This document shows positions 15,673 to 15,760 of a DNA stretch of 15,760 nucleotides, in pieces. Numbering within the stretch: the stretch's first letter is position 1; every line of letters starts with the position of its first letter. This stretch comes from an uncultured Armatimonadota bacterium (GTDB lineage Bacteria; Armatimonadota; Armatimonadia; Armatimonadales; Armatimonadaceae), in contig CAIRTT010000421.1 of the NCBI GenBank assembly GCA_903881535.1, forward strand, positions 1 through 15,760, given 5' to 3'. The notes below the pieces were generated by a model. The model was not told the origin of the DNA. It searched no databases and saw only the letters and a list, made by a program, of their open reading frames with translations. Both the position numbers and the translations under genes were made by a program.

Positions 15673-15760
15673 TTCGGTGGGCATCAATCGAATGTAGCAT
15701 TTTAGGATGGACATCCTTGCGCGTTGACATCGCCGCCAGCATCCCCGCTACCTCGCCAAC
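15596..15760 (-). CDS. 3' end of an unrecognised gene (truncated by the window edge)
   Basis: The minus strand is open from the right edge (codon 15758-15760) to TAA (15596-15598), giving the last 54 residues of a protein. The sequence includes VGEVAGMLAAMSTRKDV, then 'HPKMLHSIDAHRTDLLDHIAAAGITRYW' split over a helix-like stretch, ending in 'SPIQQ'. It is mostly amphipathic helix; I recognise no family. It lies upstream of, and on the same strand as, the sigma-factor gene, separated by the decayed duplicate fragment. Coding is supported by uninterrupted frame to the edge, sensible composition and conservation of the reading phase with the nearby duplicate. Confidence 0.6.
   Translation of the reverse strand, partial: VGEVAGMLAAMSTRKDVHPKMLHSIDAHRTDLLDHIAAAGITRYWSNILSPIQQ

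Noticed and set aside
1..15760. CRISPR array, insertion sequence, phage, toxin-antitoxin or tRNA/rRNA gene
   Set aside because: None of the expected repeats, transposase motifs, small gene pairs or RNA folds were found on either strand.

Overview
The window looks like a chromosomal segment from a diderm bacterium of roughly 50% GC. I infer Armatimonadota or a close relative, at moderate confidence. The grounds are exported proteins that combine carboxypeptidase-regulatory-like repeats, a 'GWN(L/M)I(G/S)xP ... P(W/F)xGYW' module and a C-terminal FlgD-type Ig domain, plus an OstA/LptD-like outer-membrane barrel and a SigA-like sigma factor. No alignment could be run, so the taxon is a judgement from remembered family patterns.

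Layout. Bases 1-14309 hold six plus-strand genes, all encoding exported or envelope proteins: (1) a large adhesin-like protein, cut at the left edge, with regulatory-like beta-sandwich repeats and the GYW/FlgD C-terminal module; (2) a 717-aa protein starting at TTG, with a CsgG/TolB-like N-domain, a membrane-like segment and Fn3-like domains carrying long Gly/Thr/Asn repeats; (3) a secreted subtilisin-family protease fused to the same GYW/FlgD module; (4) a 1001-aa surface protein of unknown N-terminal function with the same module; (5) a small 233-aa relative of the N-half of gene 2; (6) an Ig + OstA/LptD-like outer-membrane beta-barrel. A strong bidirectional terminator at 14328-14358 separates these from a minus-strand sigma-70 family gene (14365-15315). 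Beyond it, on the minus strand, are a decayed duplicated fragment (15454-15579) and the 3' end of an unrecognised gene that runs off the right edge (15596-15760).

How the genes may work together. Three unrelated N-terminal architectures (repeats, protease, unknown beta-rich) share one ~450-residue C-terminal module that ends in a short strand finishing in Ile/Val-Arg. They are interleaved with two related CsgG-like periplasmic proteins and followed by an outer-membrane barrel protein. This is the layout expected of a cell-surface display or export locus in which the C-terminal module is the common sorting or anchoring unit. That is inference: no known type 9 or other secretion component is recognised here. 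Perfect hairpins without U-tracts follow several genes (2743-2771, 5048-5072, 11304-11327), while canonical terminators sit after genes 5 and 6. This suggests one main transcription unit with internal processing or attenuation points. A structured ~100-nt leader precedes gene 2. No tRNA, rRNA, CRISPR array, insertion sequence or phage gene was seen.
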